From Pseudoxanthomonas sp. X-1 (GTDB lineage: Bacteria > Pseudomonadota > Gammaproteobacteria > Xanthomonadales > Xanthomonadaceae): 64,000 nucleotides of DNA. The stretch spans positions 2,454,001 to 2,518,000 of the forward strand of contig NZ_CP083376.1 of NCBI RefSeq assembly GCF_020042665.1. Direction: 5' to 3'. Below are positions 18,455 to 28,238 of the stretch, piece by piece; position 1 is the stretch's first letter, and every line of letters starts with the position of its first letter. The notes below the pieces were generated by a model. That model did not search any database. It saw only the letters and a list, made by a program, of their open reading frames with translations, and was not told the origin of the DNA. The translations under genes were made by a program, and so were the position numbers.

Positions 18455-20827
18455 ATGTCTGAGAAACTGCTTGTACGTCGCGCCGCCGTGCTCGGTGCCG
18501 GCGTGATGGGGGCGCAGATCGCCGCCCACCTGACCAATGCGGGCGTGGACACGATCCTGTTCGACCTGCCCGCCAAGGAAGGCCCAGCCAGCGGCATCGT
18601 GCTCAAGGCCATCGCCAACCTGGGCAAGCTCTCTCCGGCGCCGCTGGCCGCCAAGGGGCTAGCCGAGGCCATCACCCCGGCCAACTACGGCAGCGACCTG
18701 GAGCTGCTGCGCGGCTGCGACCTGATCATCGAGGCCATCGCCGAGCGCATGGACTGGAAGCAGGATCTCTACGCCAAGATCGCCCCGTACGTGAACGAAC
18801 AGGCGGTGCTGGCCTCCAACACCTCGGGCCTGGGCATCAACAAGCTCGCCGAGGTGCTGCCCGAGCAGCTGCGCCACCGCTTCTGCGGCGTGCATTTCTT
18901 CAACCCGCCGCGCTACATGCACCTGGCCGAGCTGATTCCCGCCAAGGGCACCGACAAGGCGGTGCTCGAGGGCCTGGAGAGCTTCCTGGTCACCACGCTG
19001 GGCAAGGGCGTGGTCTACGCCAAGGACACGCCGAACTTCATCGGCAACCGCATCGGCGTGTTCTCGATCCTGTCCACCATCCACCACACCCAGGAGTTCG
19101 GCCTGGGCTTCGACGAGGTCGACGGCCTGACCGGCCCGCTGGTCGGCCGACCGAAGTCGGCCACCTACCGCACCTCCGACGTCGTCGGCCTGGACACCAT
19201 GGCCCATGTCATCAAGACAATGGCCGACACCCTGCCCGACGACCCCTGGCACGCGTTCTTCAAGTCGCCGGCCTGGCTGGAGGCGCTGATCGCCAAGGGC
19301 GCCCTGGGCCAGAAGACCGGCGCGGGCATCTTCCGCAAGGTCGGCAAGGACATCGTGGTGCTGGACCTGGAGAAGCAGGACTACCGCACCGCCGACCGCG
19401 CCGCTGCGCCTGAAGTGGTCGAGATCCTGAAGATCAAGAATCCGGCCGAGAAGTTCGCCAAGCTGCGCGAGAGCCAGCACCCGCAGGCGCAGTTCCTGTG
19501 GGCGACCTTCCGCGACCTGTTCCACTACAGCGCCTACCACCTGGCCGACATCGCCGAGACCGCGCGCGACGTGGACCTGGCCATCCGCTGGGGCTACGGC
19601 TGGTCGCTGGGGCCGTTCGAGACCTGGCAGGCCGCCGGCTGGAAGCAGGTGGCGCAGTGGATCGCCGAGGACATCGCCGCCGGCAAGAGCATGAGCAGCG
19701 CGCCGCTGCCCAACTGGGTGTTCGACGGCCGCGACGGCGTGCACGGGGCCGAGGGCTCGTACAGCCCGGCCAAGGACGCCAAGCTGCCGCGCTCGGCGCT
19801 GCCGGTCTACAGGCGCCAGCGCTTCCCCGACCCGGTGCTGGGCGAGCAGTACCCGCAGGGCGAGACGGTCTACGAGAACGACGGCGTGCGCATGTGGCAT
19901 GACGGCGACGAGGTCGCCGTGGTCAGCTTCAAGACCAAGATGCACACCGTCTCGGACCAGGTGCTGGACGGGCTGCAGGAAGCCGTCGGCCGCGCCGAGC
20001 GCGACTTCAAGGGCCTGGTGATCTGGCAGCCCAAGGAGCCCTTCTCCGCCGGCGCCGACCTGGCCGGTGCGCTGGGTCTGCTGCAGGCGGGCAAGGTTGC
20101 CGAGTTCGAGGCGATGGTCGCCAACTTCCAGGCCACCAGCCAGCGCATCAAGTATTCGCTGGTGCCGGTCGTGGCCGCCGTCCGCGGCCTGGCCCTGGGC
20201 GGTGGCTGCGAGTTCCAGATGCACAGCGCCAAGACCGTGGCCGGGCTGGAGAGCTACATCGGCCTGGTCGAGGCCGGCGTGGGCCTGCTGCCCGCCGGCG
20301 GCGGCCTGAAGGAACTGGCCGCGCGCGCCTCGGCAGCCGCCGGTCCCGGCGGCGACGTGTTCGCCGAGCTGAAGAAGACCTTCGAGACCATCGCCATGGC
20401 CAAGGTCTCCAACTCGGCGGTCAACGCCCAGGAGCTGGGCCTGCTGCGGCCGACCGACAAGATCGTGTTCAACGCCTACGAGTCGCTGTACATCGCCAAG
20501 CACGAGGCCGCGGCGCTGGCCGAGTCGGGCTATCGCCCGCCCCTGCCCGCGCGCCGCATCCAGGTCGCCGGCGATGTCGGCATCGCCACCTTCAAGATGA
20601 TGCTGGTCAACATGCTGGAGGGCCGCTTCATCAGCGAATACGACTACGAGATCGCCACCCGCATCGCCACCGTGCTGTGCGGCGGCGAGGTCGATCGCGG
20701 CGCGGTGGTGGACGAGGAATGGCTGCTCAAGCTGGAACGACGCCATTTCGTCGAACTGGCCCAGCAGGAAAAGACCCAGGCGCGGATTGGGCACATGCTC
20801 AAGACCGGCAAGCCGCTCAGGAACTGA
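18455..20827 (+). CDS. 3-hydroxyacyl-CoA dehydrogenase / enoyl-CoA hydratase (FadN-like)
   Basis: Carries out the hydration and NAD-dependent oxidation steps of beta-oxidation. 790 aa from the ATG at 18455. The dehydrogenase comes first: Rossmann GAGVMG at 14-19, catalytic region CGVHFFNPPRYMHLAELIPA. The crotonase domain comes last (FSAGADLAGALG, then VRGLALGGGCEFQMH). This domain order and length match Bacillus FadN, whereas E. coli FadB has the hydratase first. The partner thiolase follows after 153 bp. Expression is probably controlled by the PsrA-like protein upstream. Confidence 0.92.
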   Translation: MSEKLLVRRAAVLGAGVMGAQIAAHLTNAGVDTILFDLPAKEGPASGIVLKAIANLGKLSPAPLAAKGLAEAITPANYGSDLELLRGCDLIIEAIAERMDWKQDLYAKIAPYVNEQAVLASNTSGLGINKLAEVLPEQLRHRFCGVHFFNPPRYMHLAELIPAKGTDKAVLEGLESFLVTTLGKGVVYAKDTPNFIGNRIGVFSILSTIHHTQEFGLGFDEVDGLTGPLVGRPKSATYRTSDVVGLDTMAHVIKTMADTLPDDPWHAFFKSPAWLEALIAKGALGQKTGAGIFRKVGKDIVVLDLEKQDYRTADRAAAPEVVEILKIKNPAEKFAKLRESQHPQAQFLWATFRDLFHYSAYHLADIAETARDVDLAIRWGYGWSLGPFETWQAAGWKQVAQWIAEDIAAGKSMSSAPLPNWVFDGRDGVHGAEGSYSPAKDAKLPRSALPVYRRQRFPDPVLGEQYPQGETVYENDGVRMWHDGDEVAVVSFKTKMHTVSDQVLDGLQEAVGRAERDFKGLVIWQPKEPFSAGADLAGALGLLQAGKVAEFEAMVANFQATSQRIKYSLVPVVAAVRGLALGGGCEFQMHSAKTVAGLESYIGLVEAGVGLLPAGGGLKELAARASAAAGPGGDVFAELKKTFETIAMAKVSNSAVNAQELGLLRPTDKIVFNAYESLYIAKHEAAALAESGYRPPLPARRIQVAGDVGIATFKMMLVNMLEGRFISEYDYEIATRIATVLCGGEVDRGAVVDEEWLLKLERRHFVELAQQEKTQARIGHMLKTGKPLRN

Positions 20828-20963
20828 GAATCGGGAATGGGGAATCGGGAGTGGAAAGCGCTCCCGACTCCTCCTTCCCTCCTAATTTCTGCCGGAAATA
20901 GGACTGCTGCAGATCGCGCGAATCCGCCTCCCCGATTCCCGACTCCCCATTCCCCATTCCCGG
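20828..20963. repeat. GGGAATGGGGAATCGGG inverted repeat between fad genes
   Basis: The left arm (20828-20851) contains GGGAATGGGGAATCGGGAG. The right arm (20928-20963) is a complementary run of CCCGATTCCC, GACTCCCC, ATTCCCC and ATTCCCGG. The 153-bp gap could fold into a long stem of over 20 bp. This repeat style is familiar from xanthomonad intergenic regions. Confidence 0.7.
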
Positions 20964-20980
20964 CTTTCGGAGAAAGCCAA

Positions 20981-22189
20981 ATGACCAAGCAAATCCAGGA
21001 CGCCTACATCGTCGCCGCCACCCGCACGCCGGTCGGCAAGGCGCCCAAGGGCATGTTCCGCAACACCCGTCCCGACGACATGCTCGCTCACGTCCTCAAG
21101 GCCGTGGTCGCGCAGGCGCCGGGCATCGACCTGGGCCGCATCGACGATGCCATCATCGGCTGCGCCATGCCCGAGGGCGAGCAGGGCATGAACGTGGCGC
21201 GCATCGGCGTGCTGCTGGCCGGCCTGCCCAACACCGTGGCCGGCCAGACCATCAACCGCTTCTGCTCCTCCGGCCTGCAGGCCGTGGCGCTGGCGGCCGA
21301 CCAGATCCGCCTGGGCAATGCCGACCTGATGCTGGCCGGCGGCACCGAGTCGATGTCGATGGTGCCGATGATGGGCAACAAGATCGCCCTGTCGCCGTCG
21401 GTGTTCAAGGACGACCACGTCGCCATCGCCTACGGCATGGGCATCACCGCCGAGAAGGTGGCCGAGGAATGGAAGGTCTCGCGCGAGGACCAGGACGCCT
21501 TCGCCCTAGCCTCGCACCAGAAGGCCATCGCCGCGATCCAGGCCGGCGAGTTCGCCGCGGAGATCACCCCGTACGAGATCCACTCCTATCAGCCCAGTCT
21601 GGCCGACGGCAACACCATCGCCCTGCGCAAGCTGCGGGTGGAGCACGACGAGGGCCCGCGCCCGGACAGCTCGCTGGAGGGCCTGGCCAAGCTGCGCCCG
21701 GTGTTCCGCAACGGCCAGTTCGGCGGCAGCGTCACGGCCGGCAACTCCTCGCAGATGAGCGACGGCGCCGGCGCGGTGCTGCTGGCCTCCGAGCAGGCGA
21801 TCAAGGACTACGGGCTGACCCCGCTGGCGCGCTTCGTCAGTTTTTCCGTGGCCGGCGTGCGTCCGGAAGTGATGGGCATCGGCCCGATCGAGGCCATCCC
21901 GAAGGCGCTCAGGCAGGCCGGCCTGACCAAGGACCAGCTGGACTGGATCGAGCTCAACGAGGCCTTCGCCGCGCAGTCGCTGGCGGTGATCCGCGACAGC
22001 GAACTCGATCCGTCCAAGGTCAATCCGCTGGGCGGCGCCATTGCCCTGGGCCACCCGCTGGGCGCGACCGGTGCGATCCGCACCGCGACCATCGTCCACG
22101 GCCTGCGCCGTCGCCAGCAGAAGTACGGCATGGTGACCATGTGCATCGGCACCGGCATGGGCGCGGCGGGCATCTTCGAGGCGCTCTGA
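20981..22189 (+). CDS. fadA: Acetyl-CoA C-acyltransferase (FadA/FadI-type thiolase)
   Basis: Thiolytic cleavage of 3-ketoacyl-CoA, the last beta-oxidation step. 402 aa from MTKQIQDAYIVAATRTP at 20981. The nucleophile is Cys95 (INRFCSSGLQ). The His motif is GHPLGATGAI and the second Cys is in MCIGTGMGAAG. An upstream in-frame extension translates the repeat and is rejected. AGAAAG lies before the ATG as a ribosome-binding site. It is paired with the FadN-like gene, giving the second subunit of a trifunctional complex. It converges on galU. Confidence 0.93.
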   Translation: MTKQIQDAYIVAATRTPVGKAPKGMFRNTRPDDMLAHVLKAVVAQAPGIDLGRIDDAIIGCAMPEGEQGMNVARIGVLLAGLPNTVAGQTINRFCSSGLQAVALAADQIRLGNADLMLAGGTESMSMVPMMGNKIALSPSVFKDDHVAIAYGMGITAEKVAEEWKVSREDQDAFALASHQKAIAAIQAGEFAAEITPYEIHSYQPSLADGNTIALRKLRVEHDEGPRPDSSLEGLAKLRPVFRNGQFGGSVTAGNSSQMSDGAGAVLLASEQAIKDYGLTPLARFVSFSVAGVRPEVMGIGPIEAIPKALRQAGLTKDQLDWIELNEAFAAQSLAVIRDSELDPSKVNPLGGAIALGHPLGATGAIRTATIVHGLRRRQQKYGMVTMCIGTGMGAAGIFEAL

Positions 22190-22299
22190 GACCCGGCGGG
22201 GGACCTCGCATCCGAGGTCTCCCCTGGGCGCTGGTGGCGAGGCTGCTCGGAAGATCGCAGCATCGGCGGGCCGGCGGCGATTGAACTTCCGAGTGGTCC

Positions 22300-22364
22300 T
22301 GGGAGCCGCCATGGTGGAGATGAGGCTTTCCCGGTAAAGCCCGATCGCCGCCATGGCGGCTCCC
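22300..22364. repeat. Two-armed REP element
   Basis: TGGGAGCCGCCATGGTGGAG (starting 22300) faces GCCGCCATGGCGGCTCCCA (ending 22364). The arms are about 28 bp with a short loop near 22328-22336. The half copy at 9380-9405 belongs to the same family. It fills most of the 296-bp gap between the thiolase and galU, together with a terminator. Confidence 0.75.
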
Positions 22365-22431
22365 ACCGCGTCAGTTCGCAGCGAGATCGCCGGTTCGAGC
22401 CTCGCTGGAGTCTTCCGGCTCCTGGAACGAA

Positions 22432-22454
22432 AAAGGCGGCCATAGGCCGCCTTT
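22432..22454. terminator. Bidirectional terminator between thiolase and galU
   Basis: AAAGGCGGCC-ATA-GGCCGCCTTT; the minus strand continues TTTTTCG and the plus strand TTTCTCG. It lies between convergent genes and should stop both transcripts, galU more efficiently. Confidence 0.85.
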
Positions 22455-22485
22455 CTCGTGGTCGGAGCCAGCCCGCGGGGCCTGC

Positions 22486-23381
<896 letters not shown>

Positions 23382-23385
<4 letters not shown>

Positions 23386-25292
23386 CGGTGGTTCCTGGCC
23401 TCTCGAGTGGGGAATTGGACGACGGTATTCATGGCCTCGTGCTCCGGCGCCGGGATGAACTCCGGAATCGCCGCATGCAGCACGCGGCGCATGGTCTCAT
23501 CGTCGTAATCGGCGACAGCTTGACGCAGCTGCTGCAATGCCCGCGTGACAGCCTCGGGCGAGACGTCGCGGGCGCGGGCCTCGAGGATCTTCGAATGCGC
23601 GGTCGGCCGATACAGTTCCTCGGCATGGAACAGCGTCTCGTGCAGCTTCTCGCCGGGACGCAGGCCGGTATAGGTGATGGCGATGTCGCGGCCGGGCTGC
23701 TTGCCCGCCAGGCGGATCATCTGCTCGGCCAGGATGCGGATCGGGATCGGCTCGCCCATGTCCAGGGTGTAGATCGAGGCATGCGCGGCACTGGCGGCGG
23801 CCTGGACGATCAGCTGGCAGGCCTCGGGGATCGTCATGAAGTAGCGGGTCACGTCCGGATGGGTCACCGTGACCGGGCCGCCGGTGCGGATCTGCTCGCG
23901 GAACAGCGGGACCACCGAACCGGCCGAATCCAGCACGTTGCCGAAGCGCACCGTGGTGAAGCGCGTGCCGCCGCCCCGCTCGTCCAGGCTCTGGCAGGTC
24001 ATCTCCGCCAGGCGCTTGCTGGCGCCCAGCACGTTGGCCGGGTCCACCGCCTTGTCGGTCGAGATGAAGACGAAGGTACCGACCTTGGCCTCGCGGCAGG
24101 CCCGCGCCATGGTCTCGGTCACCAGCACGTTGTTGCGGATCGCCTCGCGCAGCTGGCCTTCGAGCAGCGGCACGTGCTTGTAGGCGGCCGCGTGGAAGAC
24201 CGCGTCGGGCTGGACGATGGCCAGCGCGCGGCGGATGGCCGCCGGATCGCCGCAGTTGCCCAGGAACGGGATCACTTCCAGGTCGGGGAAGGCCTTTGCC
24301 AGCGCCTGGTGCGAGCGGATCAGCGCCCACTCGCTGATTTCCATCAGCGCGATGCGCGCGGCGCCATGGCGCGCGCACTGGCGGCACAGCTCCGAACCGA
24401 TCGAACCGCCGGCGCCGGTCACCAGCACCGTGCGCCCGCCCAGCCAGCCGCGAATCAGCTTCCAGTCCGGGGTCACCGGCTTGCGGCCGAGCAGGTCGTC
24501 GATCGCGACCTCCTTCAGCTCGCCCGGCATGGAGCGGCCTTCCAGGATGTCGACCAGGCGCGGGACCGTGCGGAACGGCAACCCGGCGTTCTCGCAGATG
24601 CCGACCACGCGCTGCATCTGCGAGGCATCTAGTGAGGGCATCGCGATGACCACCAGGCGCGCGGCGGTTTCGCGGGCGATGTTGGCGGCATCGTCCAGCT
24701 TGCCCAGCACCGGCACGCCGCGCAGCTTGGTGCCCTGCAGCTTCTCGTCGTCGTCCAGCAGGCCGACGGGCTCCCAGGCGCCACTACGGCGCAGGTCGCG
24801 CAGCAGCGCCTCGGCCGCGCGGCCCGCGCCCAGGATCAGCACGCGCTTGGCGCGCACATCGACCGCGTCGGCGACCTGGTGGTCCTTCCAGGCGCGATAG
24901 AGCAGCCGCGGCAGGCCGAGCAGGCCGACCAGGCCGAACGGATACAGCAGCAGCGCCGCGCGCGAGACCGCGTCGATGCGGTTGTAGATCACCAGGCAGA
25001 TGGAGATGGCGAGCAGGCCGATCAGGCCCGCCTTGAAGATGTTGGCCAGGTCCGGGACGCTGGCGAAGCGCCACAGGCCGCGATACAGCCCCACCCGCCA
25101 GAACACGATGCCCTGCGCGATCAGGACGATGGCGCTTTCCGTGGACCACCACGGCAGCGAGGGCGCGCCCGGGACCATGGCATAGCGCAACCAGTGCAGC
25201 CCGTGCCAGCACAGCCAGACCATCAGCAGGTCGTGCCCCACGATCGCCGCGCGCGGCAGGGTCACCGAAAGGCGCGAACGCCAAGTCATCAT
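23382..25292 (-). CDS. Membrane-bound nucleotide-sugar 4,6-dehydratase (WbpM/CapD-like)
   Basis: 636 aa. The first ~130 residues hold four hydrophobic spans. A first Rossmann module follows (RVLILGAGRAAEALLRDL). A catalytic SDR module begins near residue 285 (TVLVTGAGGSIGSELCRQ) with FISTDKAVDPANVLGASK. The usual catalytic Tyr is absent at the YxxxK position (LGASK), which is normal for the WbpM/FlaA1 group acting on UDP-GlcNAc. It likely makes UDP-2-acetamido-2,6-dideoxy-4-hexulose for O-antigen or capsule. Followed by galU (4-bp overlap) and preceded by a lipid-carrier glycosyl-1-P transferase. Confidence 0.92.
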
Positions 25293-25299
25293 GCAATCC

Positions 25300-26271
25300 T
25301 CATCCCTGGAGTCGGGTTCTGGCCTGCAGCCGCACCCAAGTCCATGAGGCGAAGGCGAAGCAAGTCGCTGCGATCACCAGCGGGAACCATCCCCGAAGGT
25401 GCCATGACAGAACCATCGCGATCGTAGCGGTGAGCGTGAAGATGGCACAAGCGGCGGTCACTCTGGTATGCCCCAGGCGACGGGCGGCGCGCTGGTAGGC
25501 GTGCGTGGTATGCGGCTGCCACCACGGCTCGCCAGACAGTACACGACGCGAAAGGGTGAAACCCGCGTCAACGCTAAACAGCGTCAGTGGCATGAGCGGC
25601 AAGATCGGCACGGTCGTGCGCGTGGCGGCGACCACTGTAAGCGCTGCCAGCACGTATCCCAGCGCACCGCTGCCGACATCTCCGAGGAAAATCCGCGCGC
25701 GTGGAAAGTTGAACGGCAGGAAACCGAGGCAGCCTCCGCAGAGTGCGATGGCGAGCAACGACCAGCCAGCGGGGAGCACCAGCGCTAGCCCGGCCGCGGC
25801 GATCGCGGCCTGGCTTGCCGCCAGGCCATTGATGCCGTCCATGAAGTTCCAGATGTTGATCAGGCTCGCGGCCAGGCAGAAGCCGGCCACTACAAGCCAA
25901 ACGGCGTAACCCAGGCGCCACAGCGCGACAGCCAGCAGGCCGGCCGCGATCAGATGGATGGAAAACCGCAGCCGGGCCGAAAGCGGGCGATGGTCGTCCA
26001 GCCAGCCGATGCCGGCGACCAGGGCAAGGCCCACCGCGAACAGGACGACAGGCATGCCCTGCCCCGGCTCCGCGTTCCAGGCCTGCCAGACGCAGCCCAG
26101 CAGCACCGTTACCACGATCGCGATGCCGCCACCGCGCGGGGTGGCCACGCTGTGGCTGCGCCGCTCGCCGGGGGCATCCATCAGTCCACGCCGCAGCGCG
26201 TAGACGCGCGTCAGCCAGGTCAAGACCGCCGCGAGCGCGGCCAGCCCCACGCCATAGGCCAGTGCCGGCAT
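25300..26271 (-). CDS. Undecaprenyl-phosphate glycosyl-1-phosphate transferase (WecA/WbpL-like, GT4)
   Basis: 323 aa from MPALAYGVGLAAL at 26271, with about ten hydrophobic segments. MraY/WecA-family motifs are present: GIGWLDDHRPL (DD motif), IWNFMDGINGLAA, FLGDVGSGALGY and HTTHAYQR. It moves a HexNAc-1-phosphate from UDP-sugar to the lipid carrier and starts a glycan chain. The ATG overlaps the lapB stop by one base. A longer upstream frame to 26610 is only the shadow of lapB. Codon choice looks slightly less G/C-biased than its neighbours, which could mean transfer, but this is only by eye. Confidence 0.88.
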   Translation of the reverse strand: MPALAYGVGLAALAAVLTWLTRVYALRRGLMDAPGERRSHSVATPRGGGIAIVVTVLLGCVWQAWNAEPGQGMPVVLFAVGLALVAGIGWLDDHRPLSARLRFSIHLIAAGLLAVALWRLGYAVWLVVAGFCLAASLINIWNFMDGINGLAASQAAIAAAGLALVLPAGWSLLAIALCGGCLGFLPFNFPRARIFLGDVGSGALGYVLAALTVVAATRTTVPILPLMPLTLFSVDAGFTLSRRVLSGEPWWQPHTTHAYQRAARRLGHTRVTAACAIFTLTATIAMVLSWHLRGWFPLVIAATCFAFASWTWVRLQARTRLQG

Positions 26272-27449
26272 CAGACGACGGCGTAGTTCAGCAGCGGCTT
26301 GACCGTGCCCCACTCCTTGCAGCTGGGGCATTGCCAGTGGTGCGTGCGCGCGCCGAAACCGCAGCGCGTGCAGCGGTAGCTGGGGTTGCGCACCAGCAGC
26401 TGGTCGGTGATGTGCTTGAGGTCGTGCAGCGTGGCGTCGGCGTCGGTGCCCTCGGACAGGGTCAGGTCGATCAGCGCCGCCTCGCCGCGCACCGAGGGCC
26501 GGTCCTTGAGCTGGCGCGCCAGATAGACGCGCGCCTGGTGCAGGCCATCGTGGCGCTCGACCAGCCGGGTCAGCGCCAACACCGGGGCGATGCCGCGGTA
26601 GTGCTCGCACATCTCCGACAGGAAGGCGCGCGCGCCCGGCACGTCGCCCACCTGCTCATAGCTGGCCAGCAGCCCGGGCAGGATCTCGGGCAGGTAGTCC
26701 GGATCGTGGCGCGCGGCGCGCTCGAAGGCGCGGATCGCGGCCTCGGGATGGCCGGCCTCGACCTCCAGGCGCCCCTCCAGGATGCCGGCGCGCACGCTCT
26801 TGGCATCGGCCTGGTAGGCGCGCGCCACGGCGGCGCGGGCGGCCTCGGCGTCGTTGGCGGTGCGGTAGCGCTCGGCCAGCTCGCACTGGAACATCGCCAC
26901 CAGCTTGCCCATCGGCTCGCCGGTGACTTCCTCATAGCGGGTGGCGTTGTCGATCGCCTTCTCCCAGTCGCGTTCGGCCTGGTAGATGCTGATCAGGTGC
27001 CGCAGCGCCTGCGGCGCGCGTTGGTCGATGCGCGCCAGGTCGGTGAACACCGTCTCGGCGCGGTCGAGCAGGCCCGAGCGCATGTAGTCCTCGCCCAGGG
27101 CCAGCAGGGCCTGCACGCGCTGCGCGTCGGTCAGGTCGTTGCGCTGCACCAGCCCCTGGTGCAGACGGATGGCGCGATCGACCTCACCGCGGCGGCGGAA
27201 CAGATGGCCCAGGGCGACCTGGGTTTCGAAGGTCTCCTTGTCCAGCTCGGCCACATGCAGGAACAGCTCGATGGCCTTGTCGTTCTGCTCGTTGAGCAGA
27301 TAGTTCAGGCCGCGGAAGTAGGTGCTGGACAGGTGGCTGACCTGGGTGACGTTGTGGCGCTGTCCGCCACGACGGCCGATTACCCAGCCCACCAGTGCCG
27401 CCAGCGGCACGAACAGGATGAACCAGAACCACTGGTCGAGAAATTCCAT
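26271..27449 (-). CDS. lapB: Lipopolysaccharide assembly protein LapB (YciM)
   Basis: 392 aa. One N-terminal membrane anchor (FLDQWFWFILFVPLAALVGW) is followed by TPR repeats filling the middle. A C-terminal rubredoxin-like metal site has two CxxC pairs (YRCTRCGFG and WQCPSCKEWG). LapB tunes LpxC degradation by FtsH and so balances LPS with phospholipid synthesis. lapA lies immediately upstream (6 bp apart), as in E. coli. Confidence 0.95.
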   Translation of the reverse strand: MEFLDQWFWFILFVPLAALVGWVIGRRGGQRHNVTQVSHLSSTYFRGLNYLLNEQNDKAIELFLHVAELDKETFETQVALGHLFRRRGEVDRAIRLHQGLVQRNDLTDAQRVQALLALGEDYMRSGLLDRAETVFTDLARIDQRAPQALRHLISIYQAERDWEKAIDNATRYEEVTGEPMGKLVAMFQCELAERYRTANDAEAARAAVARAYQADAKSVRAGILEGRLEVEAGHPEAAIRAFERAARHDPDYLPEILPGLLASYEQVGDVPGARAFLSEMCEHYRGIAPVLALTRLVERHDGLHQARVYLARQLKDRPSVRGEAALIDLTLSEGTDADATLHDLKHITDQLLVRNPSYRCTRCGFGARTHHWQCPSCKEWGTVKPLLNYAVV

Positions 27450-27455
27450 CGGGCG

Positions 27456-27743
27456 TCAGACTCCCGGACCCGGCGGCACGGCGTCGGTGCGCGCGCCGGT
27501 GGTGGGTGCGGTCACGCGCCCGGCCTTGCGCAGGCGCGCGTACAGCGGCCAGGCCACGGTGGCCAGCACGATCAGCGCGCCGATGCACACGCCGGCCAGC
27601 AGCGAGACGATGATGGCCGCGCCCGAGCCGGTGGAGATCTGCGTGACCAGCAGGTTGAGCGTGATCGGCTGGGTATTGAGGATGCCGATGACGAGCCCGA
27701 TGGCCAGACAGACCAGGGCAATGATCAGGCGAACGATATTCAT
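27456..27743 (-). CDS. lapA: Lipopolysaccharide assembly protein LapA
   Basis: 95-aa inner-membrane protein with two spans (VRLIIALVCLAIGLVIGIL and AAIIVSLLAGVCIGALIVL) and the DUF1049/LapA layout, then a short polar tail. Works with LapB in control of LPS amount. A good GGAGGGATCC ribosome-binding region precedes the ATG on the minus strand. Confidence 0.92.
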   Translation of the reverse strand: MNIVRLIIALVCLAIGLVIGILNTQPITLNLLVTQISTGSGAAIIVSLLAGVCIGALIVLATVAWPLYARLRKAGRVTAPTTGARTDAVPPGPGV

Positions 27744-27848
27744 GGGATCCCTCCGGGAGGCGAATGGCGCCTAGCTTAGCCGAGGCCGCCAGCTGGGGAA
27801 GGCAGGGCTGATGGCCCTGGTTGCGGAGCGGAGCGAGCGCGCGCGGCG

Positions 27849-28157
27849 CTAGTCGCTGCCGATTTCCTCGATCGGGGCCACGGTGCTGACGCGTTCGCGC
27901 AGCTCCTTGCCCGGCTTGAAATGGGGGACGTGCTTGGCCGGCAGGGCCACGGCATCGCCGGTCTTGGGGTTACGCCCCATGCGCGGCGGACGATAGTGCA
28001 GGGAAAAACTGCCGAAGCCACGGATCTCGATGCGCTCGCCGCGGGTCAGCGCACTTCCCATCATCTCCAGCAGCGACTTGACCGCCAGGTCGACGTCGTC
28101 CGGCTTCAGGTGCGGCTGTCGGCGGGTCAGAATCTCGATCAGTTCGGATTTCGTCAT
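27849..28157 (-). CDS. ihfB: Integration host factor subunit beta
   Basis: DNA-bending nucleoid protein, heterodimer with IhfA. 102 aa. The HU/IHF fold is clear, with [20 protein letters not shown] and the DNA-intercalating arm [24 protein letters not shown]. The rpsA-ihfB order is conserved across gammaproteobacteria. Confidence 0.96.
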   Translation of the reverse strand: MTKSELIEILTRRQPHLKPDDVDLAVKSLLEMMGSALTRGERIEIRGFGSFSLHYRPPRMGRNPKTGDAVALPAKHVPHFKPGKELRERVSTVAPIEEIGSD

Positions 28158-28184
28158 CGGCTGCGGGGTGCGCGTTGGGCATGA

Positions 28185-28218
28185 CCATGGCCGGCCCGGA
28201 CGAACCGGGCCGGCATGG
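28185..28218. other. GC-rich hairpin between rpsA and ihfB
   Basis: CCATGGCCGGCCCGG faces CCGGGCCGGCATGG around a 5-base loop. No U-tract follows on the minus strand, so it is not a standard terminator. It could mark mRNA processing or help set the rpsA:ihfB ratio. Confidence 0.55.
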
Positions 28219-28238
28219 CTTTCAAGCGTGTTGCGGGA

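Noticed and set aside
25300..26271. Recent horizontal transfer of the polysaccharide genes
   Set aside because: Composition looks only slightly different by eye and no mobile-element scar is seen.
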